From NCBI GenBank assembly GCA_964507925.1, contig CAZDRB010000017.1, positions 1 through 13,888 of the forward strand: DNA of 13,888 nt, written 5' to 3'. Origin of the DNA: CAZDRB01 sp964507925. GTDB lineage: Bacteria; Patescibacteriota; Microgenomatia; UBA1400; UBA12108. The notes below the pieces were generated by a model, which was not told the DNA's origin, did no database searches, and saw only the letters and a program-made list of their open reading frames with translations. The translations under genes and the position numbers were made by a program. Below are positions 5,202-12,610 of this stretch, in pieces; the stretch's first letter is position 1, and the number at the start of each line of letters is the position of its first letter.

Positions 5202-6826
5202 ATCTTCTTTATGAGTTTGAGTGCTTTGCGCTTGGCCCTATGCAAGATTTTGGCTGCTCCCCGGCTTGAGTCGATTGCGATCGTCGTGAGCCAGTACGAA
5301 AGCTCCCCTCCCTTCCCCTTTAACTGTCTAAATATCGCTTGCGTCTCCTCGGTTGTGAGATCTTTGCGTTTGCCCTGTATTTCCCACAAGTAGCAATAGG
5401 CAACAAGCGTCTGGACTCCCATCAAGGCAGAAAGCACTAATCCATACAGGCCATCCTTATATCCTTCGGTCAGGAAGAACCTGCGCATAAACTCACCGAG
5501 CGGTTTGGAAAGAAGGTCGAGGGCGCTAAACTTGATTTTTTCTGAGTCGAGCTGTTTGGCGTAGTGCATGGGGTAGTCAACGAGATTTTTGACAACAAAT
5601 TCCGAGACGCTCTCGTAGTTATGGTGGATCAGGTTAGCAGTTGTAGTTGCGACAGTTCCGTTGCCTTTGACGAAGCTAACTGTTTCGTGCACGTCGCCTG
5701 TATAGGTAACCATTTTGGGGCGAAAGAAAACGAGTCTGTGATCGGGGTACCAGTCAGTGTGCTTAATCCATTTGCCAAAAATATAGTTTTTGCGGGGCAC
5801 TTGGACTCCGTCGAGGTAGATATCTTTGGCAAAGAACTGCAACTCTTTGGCAAGATCTTTTTCGACCACCTCATCGGCATCGACCATGAGCACCCAGTTG
5901 TATGTTGCCACCTTGGTAAGGGCAAAGTTGCGCTGAGCGGCGAAGGTATCGAGCTCACGGGAGAAAATCTTGGCTTTGTACTTTTTGGCAATCTGGAGTG
6001 TTTTGTCTGAAGAGAGAGAATCAATCACAAAAATGTCGCTTGCGAAGGAGAGTGATTTGAGGCATTTCTCCAGATCAGCTTCTTCGTTTTTGGTGAGTAC
6101 AACGGCCGCGATTGTGGGCTTGAGGGTTTTCTTTTTCCAGGAACTAGCCTGGAAGTGATATGAGTAGGAGTCCTCGGCGGTCCCGAACTCGTAGCCTTTT
6201 TTGAGAGCTGCTTGGACGTAGATGTAGTCATTGCTGACTGCGGTTGAGGTGCCAAATTTGCCCGCTACCGGATAGTGACCGAGCGCGTCATAGTCCTCAC
6301 GCTTCTGCAGCATGGGAATAAAAAAGCCATCTGGAGTATATCCTTTGGCTTTGCGGCTAGCGCACCAACTAACAAACTCTTTTTCTTTAAATTCAGAAGG
6401 TAGGACACCAAAGTCCTCGCGAATGTTGGTCTTGTAGACCGGGATAATCCCTGGCTCGACCAGTCTGCCGGCTATTAATCTTTTTGGCTTCCAGTATTTG
6501 AGGAGGTTTGAGTCCCAGTGCGGGGCAAAGTATTGGTCGTCCGTTGCAAAAATAAGCCAGTCTGTTGTTGCTACCTCAGCTCCCCGGTTCCAGTTACCAT
6601 AGGGACCAAGATTTTCCTTGTTAACCCAAGCTTTGACGCCGTGCTTTTTGCAGACTTTGAGAATATCCTCGTTGACGTGGCCTGTGTTCATGTCGGGATC
6701 AATGACGATCACGAACTCAATTTGGCAGTCGGAGTTTTTTTTGATGCTTTCGATTGCGAGATCTAGCTCTTCGTGGGCGTTAACGGTCGGGATAATGACT
6801 GATATCTTGGTCTCACTGTAATTCAT
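5198..6826 (-). CDS. Bifunctional protein: two tandem GT2 glycosyltransferase domains
   Basis: A 542-residue fusion. Domain 1 (about 5-230) begins ISVIIPTVNAHEE and has NKENLGPYGNWNRGAE and, in place of a standard DxD, ATDDQYF with TDDQ at 95-98. Domain 2 (about 236-485) begins AAVVLTKNEEADLEKCL and has the nucleotide loop VIDSLSSDKT. Its VDADE is at 315-319, GDVHE at 378-382, and the WaaE-like tail KPLGEFMRRFFLTEGYKDG at 441-459. A basic tail (about 525-542) ends the protein and may touch the membrane. Both sites look intact, so it may add two successive sugars on the cytoplasmic face, as two-domain polysaccharide synthases do; this is inference. The start was placed at ATG 6826, because a strong AAGGAG sits 6 bases upstream and the TTG at 6832 would abut that site. 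It begins 2 bases after the flippase stop. Confidence 0.92.
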   Translation of the reverse strand: MNYSETKISVIIPTVNAHEELDLAIESIKKNSDCQIEFVIVIDPDMNTGHVNEDILKVCKKHGVKAWVNKENLGPYGNWNRGAEVATTDWLIFATDDQYFAPHWDSNLLKYWKPKRLIAGRLVEPGIIPVYKTNIREDFGVLPSEFKEKEFVSWCASRKAKGYTPDGFFIPMLQKREDYDALGHYPVAGKFGTSTAVSNDYIYVQAALKKGYEFGTAEDSYSYHFQASSWKKKTLKPTIAAVVLTKNEEADLEKCLKSLSFASDIFVIDSLSSDKTLQIAKKYKAKIFSRELDTFAAQRNFALTKVATYNWVLMVDADEVVEKDLAKELQFFAKDIYLDGVQVPRKNYIFGKWIKHTDWYPDHRLVFFRPKMVTYTGDVHETVSFVKGNGTVATTTANLIHHNYESVSEFVVKNLVDYPMHYAKQLDSEKIKFSALDLLSKPLGEFMRRFFLTEGYKDGLYGLVLSALMGVQTLVAYCYLWEIQGKRKDLTTEETQAIFRQLKGKGGELSYWLTTIAIDSSRGAAKILHRAKRKALKLIKKI

Positions 6827-6828
6827 AT

Positions 6829-8298
6829 TCAACTCCTTTTGCCGATCAAATCAGTATAAGTAGCAAGCTCGTTTTTGAGTCTGTTGCCATCAATTGCGAT
6901 AATTGCCAAGATATATGTTACCACTCCGACTAAGCAGGTGAAAATGAGGGTGAGGAGCGAGTGGGTAAGAACCTGGTTAATGTAGGCGGTTATGACTCCC
7001 ATAACAAAGCTCGCAAGGAGCGGTTTTTTGACCATGTTCCAGGTCTCGACTTTGACGACGCGATTAAGTGCCCAGACTACAAAAGGTAGGGTGATGTAGG
7101 TAATGATTAGGCCCGCGATCGCAATCCCAACGTAGCCATATTTGTAGATGAGCGGGGCGCCTAGCCCCCACGTGAGAACGGTGTAGATAGACATAAATGC
7201 CAAGACGATCTTGGGCCGACCAAGGGCGTAGAGAGCGTTGGTGTAAGTGGTCGTCACGATTATCGGAAAGGCGCCGGAAAGGAAAAGCAGGAGTGTCGGG
7301 AGCGCTGGCAGCCATTTGTCGGTTTTGTCGGCGTAGAGGTACTGCAAGATTTCTGGCGCCACGATAATAAGTCCCGTGATTGCGGGCATATAAAGGTAGG
7401 CCATGAATGAGACGGATTTTTCGATCCAGCGCTTGATGCGCGGGAGGTCACCCTGAATACGCGAATACGCAGGGAAGGTTACCCGACTTACAATATTGAT
7501 GATTTCCATGGGACGACTGGCAATATTTTGAGCGAGATTGACGAAGGCTACCGCGGCAGGCCCGTACCAGAATGCTATAAGAGTTGGGGCGACATTGTCC
7601 TTGATGAGGGCAAGAACGGAGTTGAGCTGATACGGGACGCCAAAATGGAGGAGCGATCGCGCTGAGCTCTTGGAAAATGCCCAGCCAATCCTCCAGGGTC
7701 TGATCAAGTTGAGGGCGATGGCACCGATTATTGTCCTTACAAGAATCGCAATTACAAGACTCCAGACTCCGTATCCATTGAGAGCCATGTAGACCGCAAT
7801 CAGGTTGTAGGTAATGGTCTCGAGAATCTCGGGAATAATCAAGGTCTCAAACTTGAGTTGCCTCTCTAGGAGTATTGAGGGAATGGTTTTGAACGAGGTG
7901 ACAAACAAACTAACTGAGAGTACTCTAATTAGCCAAATCCCCTGTTCGCCGAGATTGTACCATCCGGATATGCGCGGGGACAAAACCCAAGCGATCAGCA
8001 TCAGAGCCGTGACGAGTGCTTGCTGGATAGTAAAGGTTGTACGAGTGTCTTTGGTCGTCAGCTTGTCCTTTTTTTGAATTAGAGCAGCGCCAAAGCCGAT
8101 ATCGGAAAAGAACGAGAGAAAAGTAAAGACAACAAAGCTGATGATGCCAAAGACGCCAAAGGAGTCTGCTTCGAGGGCGCGGGCGAGGAAGATCAGTCCG
8201 ATGGTATCGATGATTTTGAGAATAAGCCGGCGAAAGGTAAGAGTAAAAACTCCTTTAAAGGCGCGACTCCTGAGATTGCCTAGATTAAGCTCTGTCAT
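6829..8298 (-). CDS. Wzx-like polysaccharide flippase (MOP superfamily)
   Basis: A 489-residue protein with about 12-14 hydrophobic segments and little soluble sequence. The N-terminus has the pattern of the COG2244 / Polysacc_synt family: a basic start (NLRSRAFKGVFTL), then LARALEADSFGVFG near residue 39 and DIGFGAALIQKKD. Later segments carry FGVPYQLNSV and NIASRPMEI. Its length is normal for the family. Members move undecaprenyl-linked glycan units from the inner to the outer membrane leaflet. The start ATG overlaps the stop of the upstream GT-C gene as ATGA. It sits between the outward-facing GT-C genes and the cytoplasmic GT2 genes, so it likely exports the product of the GT2 enzymes to the GT-C enzymes. 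A lipid II-type or teichoic/teichuronic-type substrate cannot be excluded. Confidence 0.92.
   Translation of the reverse strand: MTELNLGNLRSRAFKGVFTLTFRRLILKIIDTIGLIFLARALEADSFGVFGIISFVVFTFLSFFSDIGFGAALIQKKDKLTTKDTRTTFTIQQALVTALMLIAWVLSPRISGWYNLGEQGIWLIRVLSVSLFVTSFKTIPSILLERQLKFETLIIPEILETITYNLIAVYMALNGYGVWSLVIAILVRTIIGAIALNLIRPWRIGWAFSKSSARSLLHFGVPYQLNSVLALIKDNVAPTLIAFWYGPAAVAFVNLAQNIASRPMEIINIVSRVTFPAYSRIQGDLPRIKRWIEKSVSFMAYLYMPAITGLIIVAPEILQYLYADKTDKWLPALPTLLLFLSGAFPIIVTTTYTNALYALGRPKIVLAFMSIYTVLTWGLGAPLIYKYGYVGIAIAGLIITYITLPFVVWALNRVVKVETWNMVKKPLLASFVMGVITAYINQVLTHSLLTLIFTCLVGVVTYILAIIAIDGNRLKNELATYTDLIGKRS
6833..6838 (-). promoter_or_regulatory. Shine-Dalgarno of the fused GT2 gene
   Basis: The minus strand reads AAAAGGAG, then TTGAAT, then ATG. 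It overlaps the last codons of the flippase gene and fixes the start at 6826. It is the clearest ribosome site in the window and shows that this organism uses Shine-Dalgarno initiation inside operons. Confidence 0.7.
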
Positions 8299-9605
8299 AA
8301 CTGTTCTTCGTAGTAGTATACTGCCAAATCTGGATTTTCACAGATTACCCTTGGACCGTTTGCTAGTGATAGCGCGTAGGAGATCTCCTGAAGTTCTTGT
8401 TTTGATCCATTGTAAACAACTCCTCCTTCTCGATAACAAAGATCATTATTTTTGATTTCTTCCACGAGATTTTTGGCGTGGAGCGCCCGCTTAATTGTCC
8501 AGTGAGTTCTCTTTTCTACAGCTACACTTGCAAGCATCGAGACAACAACTAGTGCAAGTGCCAAGTAGTGGAGGAGCGTTAATTTTTTGATCCCGGTTAA
8601 TATCCAGATTCCGACAAAGAGAATAGCGAAATCTAGGTAATGGGGATACCGGTGCGTCGGGAGAAAGATAATCGGAGCAAGCGAAACGAGTGCGAGAAAA
8701 GGAAAAATAAGGGGGCGCTTTATTGATTTGGCTATTATAACTAGAAGAATGACCGCTGTGACCCCGATCAAGTAGCCGGGTAATCCTACTTCGGCAAAGA
8801 ATCCCAAAAAATCAATCCTGCCTTGAGATAGACCAAACCTGAGTAAGTACTCAGGAAAACCGAGGAGAAAAAGCAAGTACCACATCAAGCTCGCAATCGT
8901 TGTGCCGAGCCCAAAAACCAGGTGATACTCGCTTGCAAGCTCAGCTCCGGAGAATGCTCGGAGGCCGAGGTAGAGAAGTGCGATCAGGACTGGACTGGCA
9001 ACTGTCCTGAGCGAAAACTTAAAGTCCCGACTCTTGTACCAGCTCAAGAAAAACAAAATAACGGGGAGTCTGAGCGCAAGCTCTTTTGAGAGAAGTGAGG
9101 CCAAGGTAAGGAGAGTCAGGACAACCCACGAGGGATTCTTTTTGGTTAGGAGGTGTTTGATTGCGAGCAAGCTAAAGAGTGTTGAGATAATCTGCTGGAC
9201 TGCGCCGATGTAAAAAAGTGAGAGAAAATGAGAGCTTGCGAGCGCATAGACAACTCCGAGAATAACTGCAGGGCTAGGCGCAATAAATTTTTTGGCGATT
9301 TGGGTGACCAGGACCGCGTTGACGGTATGAAGGACGAGCATAACAAGGTGCAAAAAATAGGGCGCGCCCGCAAGTCCAAACAAGCTAGTTGCCAAGAAGT
9401 ATGGGAGCTGGGTCGAGAGTGGACGGAAAAAGATCCAGGACACGTGTCCTGGATTAAAAAAATTGAGAAACTCAACGAGACTGTCAGCACGAGAAATACT
9501 TAGGTGAAACCAGTCATCTTGGGAAAATCCAAAGAAAAGCGACGAGCCATAAGCAAGAAAGGTGACAGAAGCTAGTAAAGCAAAAAGCCAGAGTTTTTTG
9601 ATCAT
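8295..9605 (-). CDS. TMTC/PMT-like GT-C membrane protein
   Basis: A 436-residue polytopic membrane protein. After the first segment comes FSQDDWFH, with DDWFH at residues 30-34, the acidic loop expected of GT-C transferases. FRPLSTQLPYF and a hydrophobic block (YFLHLVMLVLHTVNAVLV) follow, a pattern shared with TMTC-type and other PMT-like proteins. About ten membrane segments are apparent, and the last 60 residues form a soluble tail (from about RTHWTIKRALHAKNL). The sugar and acceptor are unknown; polyprenyl-phosphate-sugar use is the family expectation. The start was set at ATG 9605, which overlaps the previous stop as ATGA; the TTG at 9632 would give nine more residues and a larger overlap. 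No Shine-Dalgarno is seen, so coupling is likely. A 22-bp perfect palindrome lies in codons 51-58. Confidence 0.82.
   Translation of the reverse strand: MIKKLWLFALLASVTFLAYGSSLFFGFSQDDWFHLSISRADSLVEFLNFFNPGHVSWIFFRPLSTQLPYFLATSLFGLAGAPYFLHLVMLVLHTVNAVLVTQIAKKFIAPSPAVILGVVYALASSHFLSLFYIGAVQQIISTLFSLLAIKHLLTKKNPSWVVLTLLTLASLLSKELALRLPVILFFLSWYKSRDFKFSLRTVASPVLIALLYLGLRAFSGAELASEYHLVFGLGTTIASLMWYLLFLLGFPEYLLRFGLSQGRIDFLGFFAEVGLPGYLIGVTAVILLVIIAKSIKRPLIFPFLALVSLAPIIFLPTHRYPHYLDFAILFVGIWILTGIKKLTLLHYLALALVVVSMLASVAVEKRTHWTIKRALHAKNLVEEIKNNDLCYREGGVVYNGSKQELQEISYALSLANGPRVICENPDLAVYYYEEQL
9433..9454. repeat. Perfect 22-bp palindrome inside the TMTC-like gene
   Basis: The half-site ATCCAGGACAC is followed directly by its exact reverse complement, centred on CACGTG. 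It encodes NPGHVSWI on the minus strand. On that strand the arm is followed by CTTTTT, so in RNA it would form a GC-rich stem with a short T-run, resembling an intrinsic terminator near the gene's 5' end. Confidence 0.6.
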
Positions 9606-11074
9606 AATTTTTTGTACATAAATATTGACCAAGTTAGCGTGAGGACTGAGATCATGAGCGAGATGTTTTCGAGTTTGGTCTTGCCCTGCATGAGCGAGTA
9701 GTTAGATGAGTTCCCGGGGTTATCAAATGAAAGCCTTCCGTCCACCGAGGGATAGGTCGCCACTTGCTCGCCCGCGATCTTTACCTCCCAGGTCGGGTAG
9801 TAGGCGTGGGGCAAGATAGTTGAGCTAGAGGGAATCTCTGGATTAGGCCTAGTTAGCCAAACTGGCATAAACTCAGGGACGACATCCGCAATATCCTGCT
9901 CAAACTCAAGGTTGGTTGTGATTGATTGAGGGGCAAAATACTTGAAATTGAGGAGAAACAGGGCGAGTCCGATCACCACGACTGATAATGCTCGAATTAA
10001 CTTGAGAGGGATACGCGAGACAAAGTAGCCCGCGAAAATAGACAAGAGGACTGCGATCACTCCGAGCGCCCGCCACGGGAACTGGACAAGCTGGAGCAAG
10101 GGCAGATTGTCCCAAACTACGCTCGAAGCGGAAGATGTAAGAAATACATAAAATAGAGTAAGGCCCGTAAGGAGTGTGAGGAGTTTTGATTTTTTCCAAA
10201 CTGCCAAGATCATGCCGAGTCCCGCGAGTATGAGCTGAAGTTTGCCTAGCTTAAATGACATGCCGTCCTCGACACCTGGCGCTGACCCGCCAAATCCCCA
10301 GGTACTATTCCAGATTTGCTTAAGACCCACAAAGTGGAGAGAATAATCTGTCGTTTTGGCAACTTGCTCGGCAACTGTGAACCCTCGCTCAAATACCAAG
10401 GGAAGGGTGAACCAAAGAGATAATAAAAATGCGAGTAAGAAGTAGAGGGCGAGGTAACCGGGAGAACGATGATGATGAAAAATAGCCCAAACGAAGATCA
10501 AGGGTAGCGCAAGAACTGGGATCAGGTTGTGGCTGAGAACAAAGAGCGCGAGCGTGAGCGAGCCCCAAAAGAGCGATTTGAACGAGCTAATGTTGTTGGA
10601 TGTGTAGAGCGCCCAGGGGAGAATCGCTAGACTCAAGAGCTCGGAGAATGAACCGCGAACATAGAGACTGAGTGCGATGTACGGCGAGAGAGCAAAGGCG
10701 ATTCCACTACCAAAGGAGGCTAGTTTGCCCCAAGTGCGGGTGAGATACATGACTCCGAGGACTCCTGTTGCCAGGGTCAAAAGTAGAGTCAGCTTGACTG
10801 CGGTCAGGACCGGCAAGACTAGTGCAAATAGGGACGCGGTCAGGTGGAATAAGGGCGCGTAAAAGTGAAACAGGGGGTAGCCAAGGCCATTATTTATTCC
10901 GGTTGCCCAAATTGGGGGAAACTGGCCCCCGCGAATAGCCTCTACCATGAGCTTGATGCGCTCAAGATGAGTTGAGTCGTGCATCGGGTACCACTCTCCG
11001 GCTCCAGCAATCTTGTATAAAGCAAGTCCAGCTAAGACTAAGGCGAGAAAGACGAGAGACAAGTTTTTTTTCAT
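9602..11074 (-). CDS. PTPS_related-type polytopic membrane protein (GT-C-like)
   Basis: A 490-residue protein with about 12 membrane segments. After the first segment comes MHDSTHLERI at residues 31-40, then GGQFPPIW (49-56) and NNGLGYPLFHFYAPLFH (61-77). These match the family annotated as 6-pyruvoyl-tetrahydropterin synthase-related membrane proteins (PTPS_related, YfhO/GT-C-like); the name is historical and does not imply pterin chemistry. The acidic and histidine residues of the first loop are placed as in GT-C enzymes. A soluble C-terminal domain contains EFMPVWL and YYPTWEVKI and ends in one more membrane segment. The role is likely outward-facing sugar transfer or glycan handling, inferred from family and context. 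The start lies one base after the upstream stop. The divergent gene at 12611 encodes a related protein. Confidence 0.85.
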   Translation of the reverse strand: MKKNLSLVFLALVLAGLALYKIAGAGEWYPMHDSTHLERIKLMVEAIRGGQFPPIWATGINNGLGYPLFHFYAPLFHLTASLFALVLPVLTAVKLTLLLTLATGVLGVMYLTRTWGKLASFGSGIAFALSPYIALSLYVRGSFSELLSLAILPWALYTSNNISSFKSLFWGSLTLALFVLSHNLIPVLALPLIFVWAIFHHHRSPGYLALYFLLAFLLSLWFTLPLVFERGFTVAEQVAKTTDYSLHFVGLKQIWNSTWGFGGSAPGVEDGMSFKLGKLQLILAGLGMILAVWKKSKLLTLLTGLTLFYVFLTSSASSVVWDNLPLLQLVQFPWRALGVIAVLLSIFAGYFVSRIPLKLIRALSVVVIGLALFLLNFKYFAPQSITTNLEFEQDIADVVPEFMPVWLTRPNPEIPSSSTILPHAYYPTWEVKIAGEQVATYPSVDGRLSFDNPGNSSNYSLMQGKTKLENISLMISVLTLTWSIFMYKKL

Positions 11075-11075
11075 A

Positions 11076-12569
11076 TCACTTGGGACTGATCACTCGGTAT
11101 AGGCGCATGGAATTGTCGCGGAGCTTGTCATAGCTTGCAACTAGCTCAAGGCCCTGCGGGATCCCGTCTGTCTCGGTGTTGTTTAGGATAAAGTAGGTCT
11201 CGGGGTTATCAAGCGCTTCGATAAGCGTTTCGTCAGGAGGAATCTCATTAACTGGATAAAGTCCCGTGACTGTGACGAGCTTGGTTTTGTCTTGGAGATA
11301 CAGTTCAAGCCCGTTAGGCAGGATCCCAAACGTGCCCTCGGTGAATATCGTCATGGGACGCCCTGTCTCCTCGACCCTCTGAACCGCCCACTCGGCAATT
11401 TGTTTGGTGCCGTTGCCTGCGGACCAGCCGTTCACGTAGCCCTCGTCCATTTTGAGGAAGGGATAATGGATTGGATCTGTAATTAATTTGAAAACCAGGA
11501 TACAAGGAAGTAAGGATATTAGGACATAAGTCGTGATTCGTGTTTTAAAATTCTTGATCTCGGAAACTGCGTAGCCCGCAAACAGGAGTAAGAATGGAGT
11601 TGTAAAGACCATATAGCGCGGGGAGAATAGCTTGGCCAGAAGGACAGTGCCAAGTAAGGGCAAGAAAAACCAGGAGAGAACTAAGAGGCCTTTTTGCCAG
11701 GATTTTTTGATAGAGAGATACATGCCGACAAACGCAGTGAGGAGAACGGGTATCGTGGTATAGCCCATGTGCCAGCGCCAAATGTCCTTGAAGTTATTGA
11801 TGAGGCGAGCTGGCTCTTTGAAGATCTCGTGATAGGGCACAATGAAGAAGGAGTTTTTTTCTTTGATCATGTACATCCACGGGGAGAAGCGCTGGAGGTT
11901 GTTGATTACCTCGGCAAATATCCAGACGAGAAGGACAAGGGCTCCGAACCGCACGAGTTCTTTAGAGAAGATTTTTTTGGATTTGACGCACAAGATATAA
12001 GCGAGTGGGATCAGAAGGAGATAAAATCTAGCGGGCGACTTGACTAGGAGTGCGAGTCCGGACCAAATGCCAAGGATCATGGCAACATCAAGACGTCGTG
12101 ACCTAGCAAGGAGAATGGAGAGATTGAGAGACCAGACACCAAACATGATCATCATCCCTTCCATAACCGCAAAGCGGTTGTAGAAAAAAAGAAATGGCGA
12201 AAAAAGTGTGATGAGTCCAGCCCAGAGACCGAGTTTTTTGCCCGACAAGAGCCAGCCTGCATACATGACTCCGAGCAGGGTTCCGAGACCACAAAGGACG
12301 GTCGTCAAGCGTCCGGCATACAAGGGATCCTCAAAGATCTTCATAAAGGGCACGACAGCCCAGGTATAAAGAGGTTGTTTGCCATCAGTTAGACTAATAA
12401 ATCTCCAGGTAGGATCGGCCCCAGCGATCTGTCCCCACCTGAGGTAGAGGGCCTCGTCGACGAAGATCGGGAGCTTGGTGAGGTTTGCAAGTGTAAGACC
12501 AAGGTAAACGATCACGACTGTAAAAATGATGATCCAGTCGCGCTTTAGGAGCTTGGGAAACCACTGCAT
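11076..12569 (-). CDS. ArnT/PMT-like GT-C membrane glycosyltransferase, first gene of the operon
   Basis: A 497-residue protein of the PMT_2/ArnT-like group. The first membrane segment is followed by PIFVDEALYLRW, with VDEALY at 37-42, and by DGKQPLYTW at 62-70, the counterpart of the KPP motif. AGRLTT follows at about 85-90, and FYNRFAVMEGMMIMFG near residue 130 matches the conserved second loop. About eleven hydrophobic segments precede a soluble tail of roughly 120 residues. The family transfers sugar from a polyprenyl-phosphate donor outside the cytoplasm; specificity is unknown. The start was set at ATG 12569, not the TTG at 12587: a perfect TATAAT ends 6 bases before this ATG, so the transcript probably begins on the start codon. 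No Shine-Dalgarno exists. It heads the long minus-strand operon. A 4-unit, 8-bp tandem repeat lies at 11497-11528. Confidence 0.9.
   Translation of the reverse strand: MQWFPKLLKRDWIIIFTVVIVYLGLTLANLTKLPIFVDEALYLRWGQIAGADPTWRFISLTDGKQPLYTWAVVPFMKIFEDPLYAGRLTTVLCGLGTLLGVMYAGWLLSGKKLGLWAGLITLFSPFLFFYNRFAVMEGMMIMFGVWSLNLSILLARSRRLDVAMILGIWSGLALLVKSPARFYLLLIPLAYILCVKSKKIFSKELVRFGALVLLVWIFAEVINNLQRFSPWMYMIKEKNSFFIVPYHEIFKEPARLINNFKDIWRWHMGYTTIPVLLTAFVGMYLSIKKSWQKGLLVLSWFFLPLLGTVLLAKLFSPRYMVFTTPFLLLFAGYAVSEIKNFKTRITTYVLISLLPCILVFKLITDPIHYPFLKMDEGYVNGWSAGNGTKQIAEWAVQRVEETGRPMTIFTEGTFGILPNGLELYLQDKTKLVTVTGLYPVNEIPPDETLIEALDNPETYFILNNTETDGIPQGLELVASYDKLRDNSMRLYRVISPK
11497..11528. repeat. Imperfect octanucleotide tandem repeat (4 units)
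   Basis: Four consecutive 8-mers on the plus strand begin with AGGA: AGGATACA, AGGAAGTA, AGGATATT, AGGACATA. They encode part of a membrane segment (VLISLLPCILV) of the ArnT-like protein. The period does not preserve reading frame, as with the 7-bp repeats in the other ArnT-like gene. Confidence 0.6.
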
Positions 12570-12575
12570 TGACTC

Positions 12576-12604
12576 ATTATAGCCCAAAAATCTGCTAAGC
12601 TAAA
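12576..12604 (-). promoter_or_regulatory. Promoter of the long minus-strand operon, apparently leaderless
   Basis: The minus strand has TTTAGC (12604-12599), 17 bases, then a perfect TATAAT (12581-12576). The final T lies 6 bases before the ATG at 12569, so the predicted transcript start falls on the A of the start codon. The -35 is weak (three of six matches to TTGACA). The region is the 41-bp gap between two divergent genes. Confidence 0.6.
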
Positions 12605-12610
12605 CTGGCG

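Noticed and set aside
5564..6010. 148-codon open frame on the plus strand
   Set aside because: It lies antisense to the well-supported second GT2 domain of the fused protein, shows no family motif and has no ribosome site; it is a shadow of codon bias.
6830..6832. TTG at 6832 as the start of the fused GT2 protein
   Set aside because: It directly abuts the AAGGAG ribosome site, leaving no spacing; the ATG at 6826 has proper spacing.
12569..12574. TTGACT as a -35 hexamer for the plus-strand gene
   Set aside because: No acceptable -10 hexamer occurs 16-18 bases downstream; CTGCTA and CTAAGC are poor matches.
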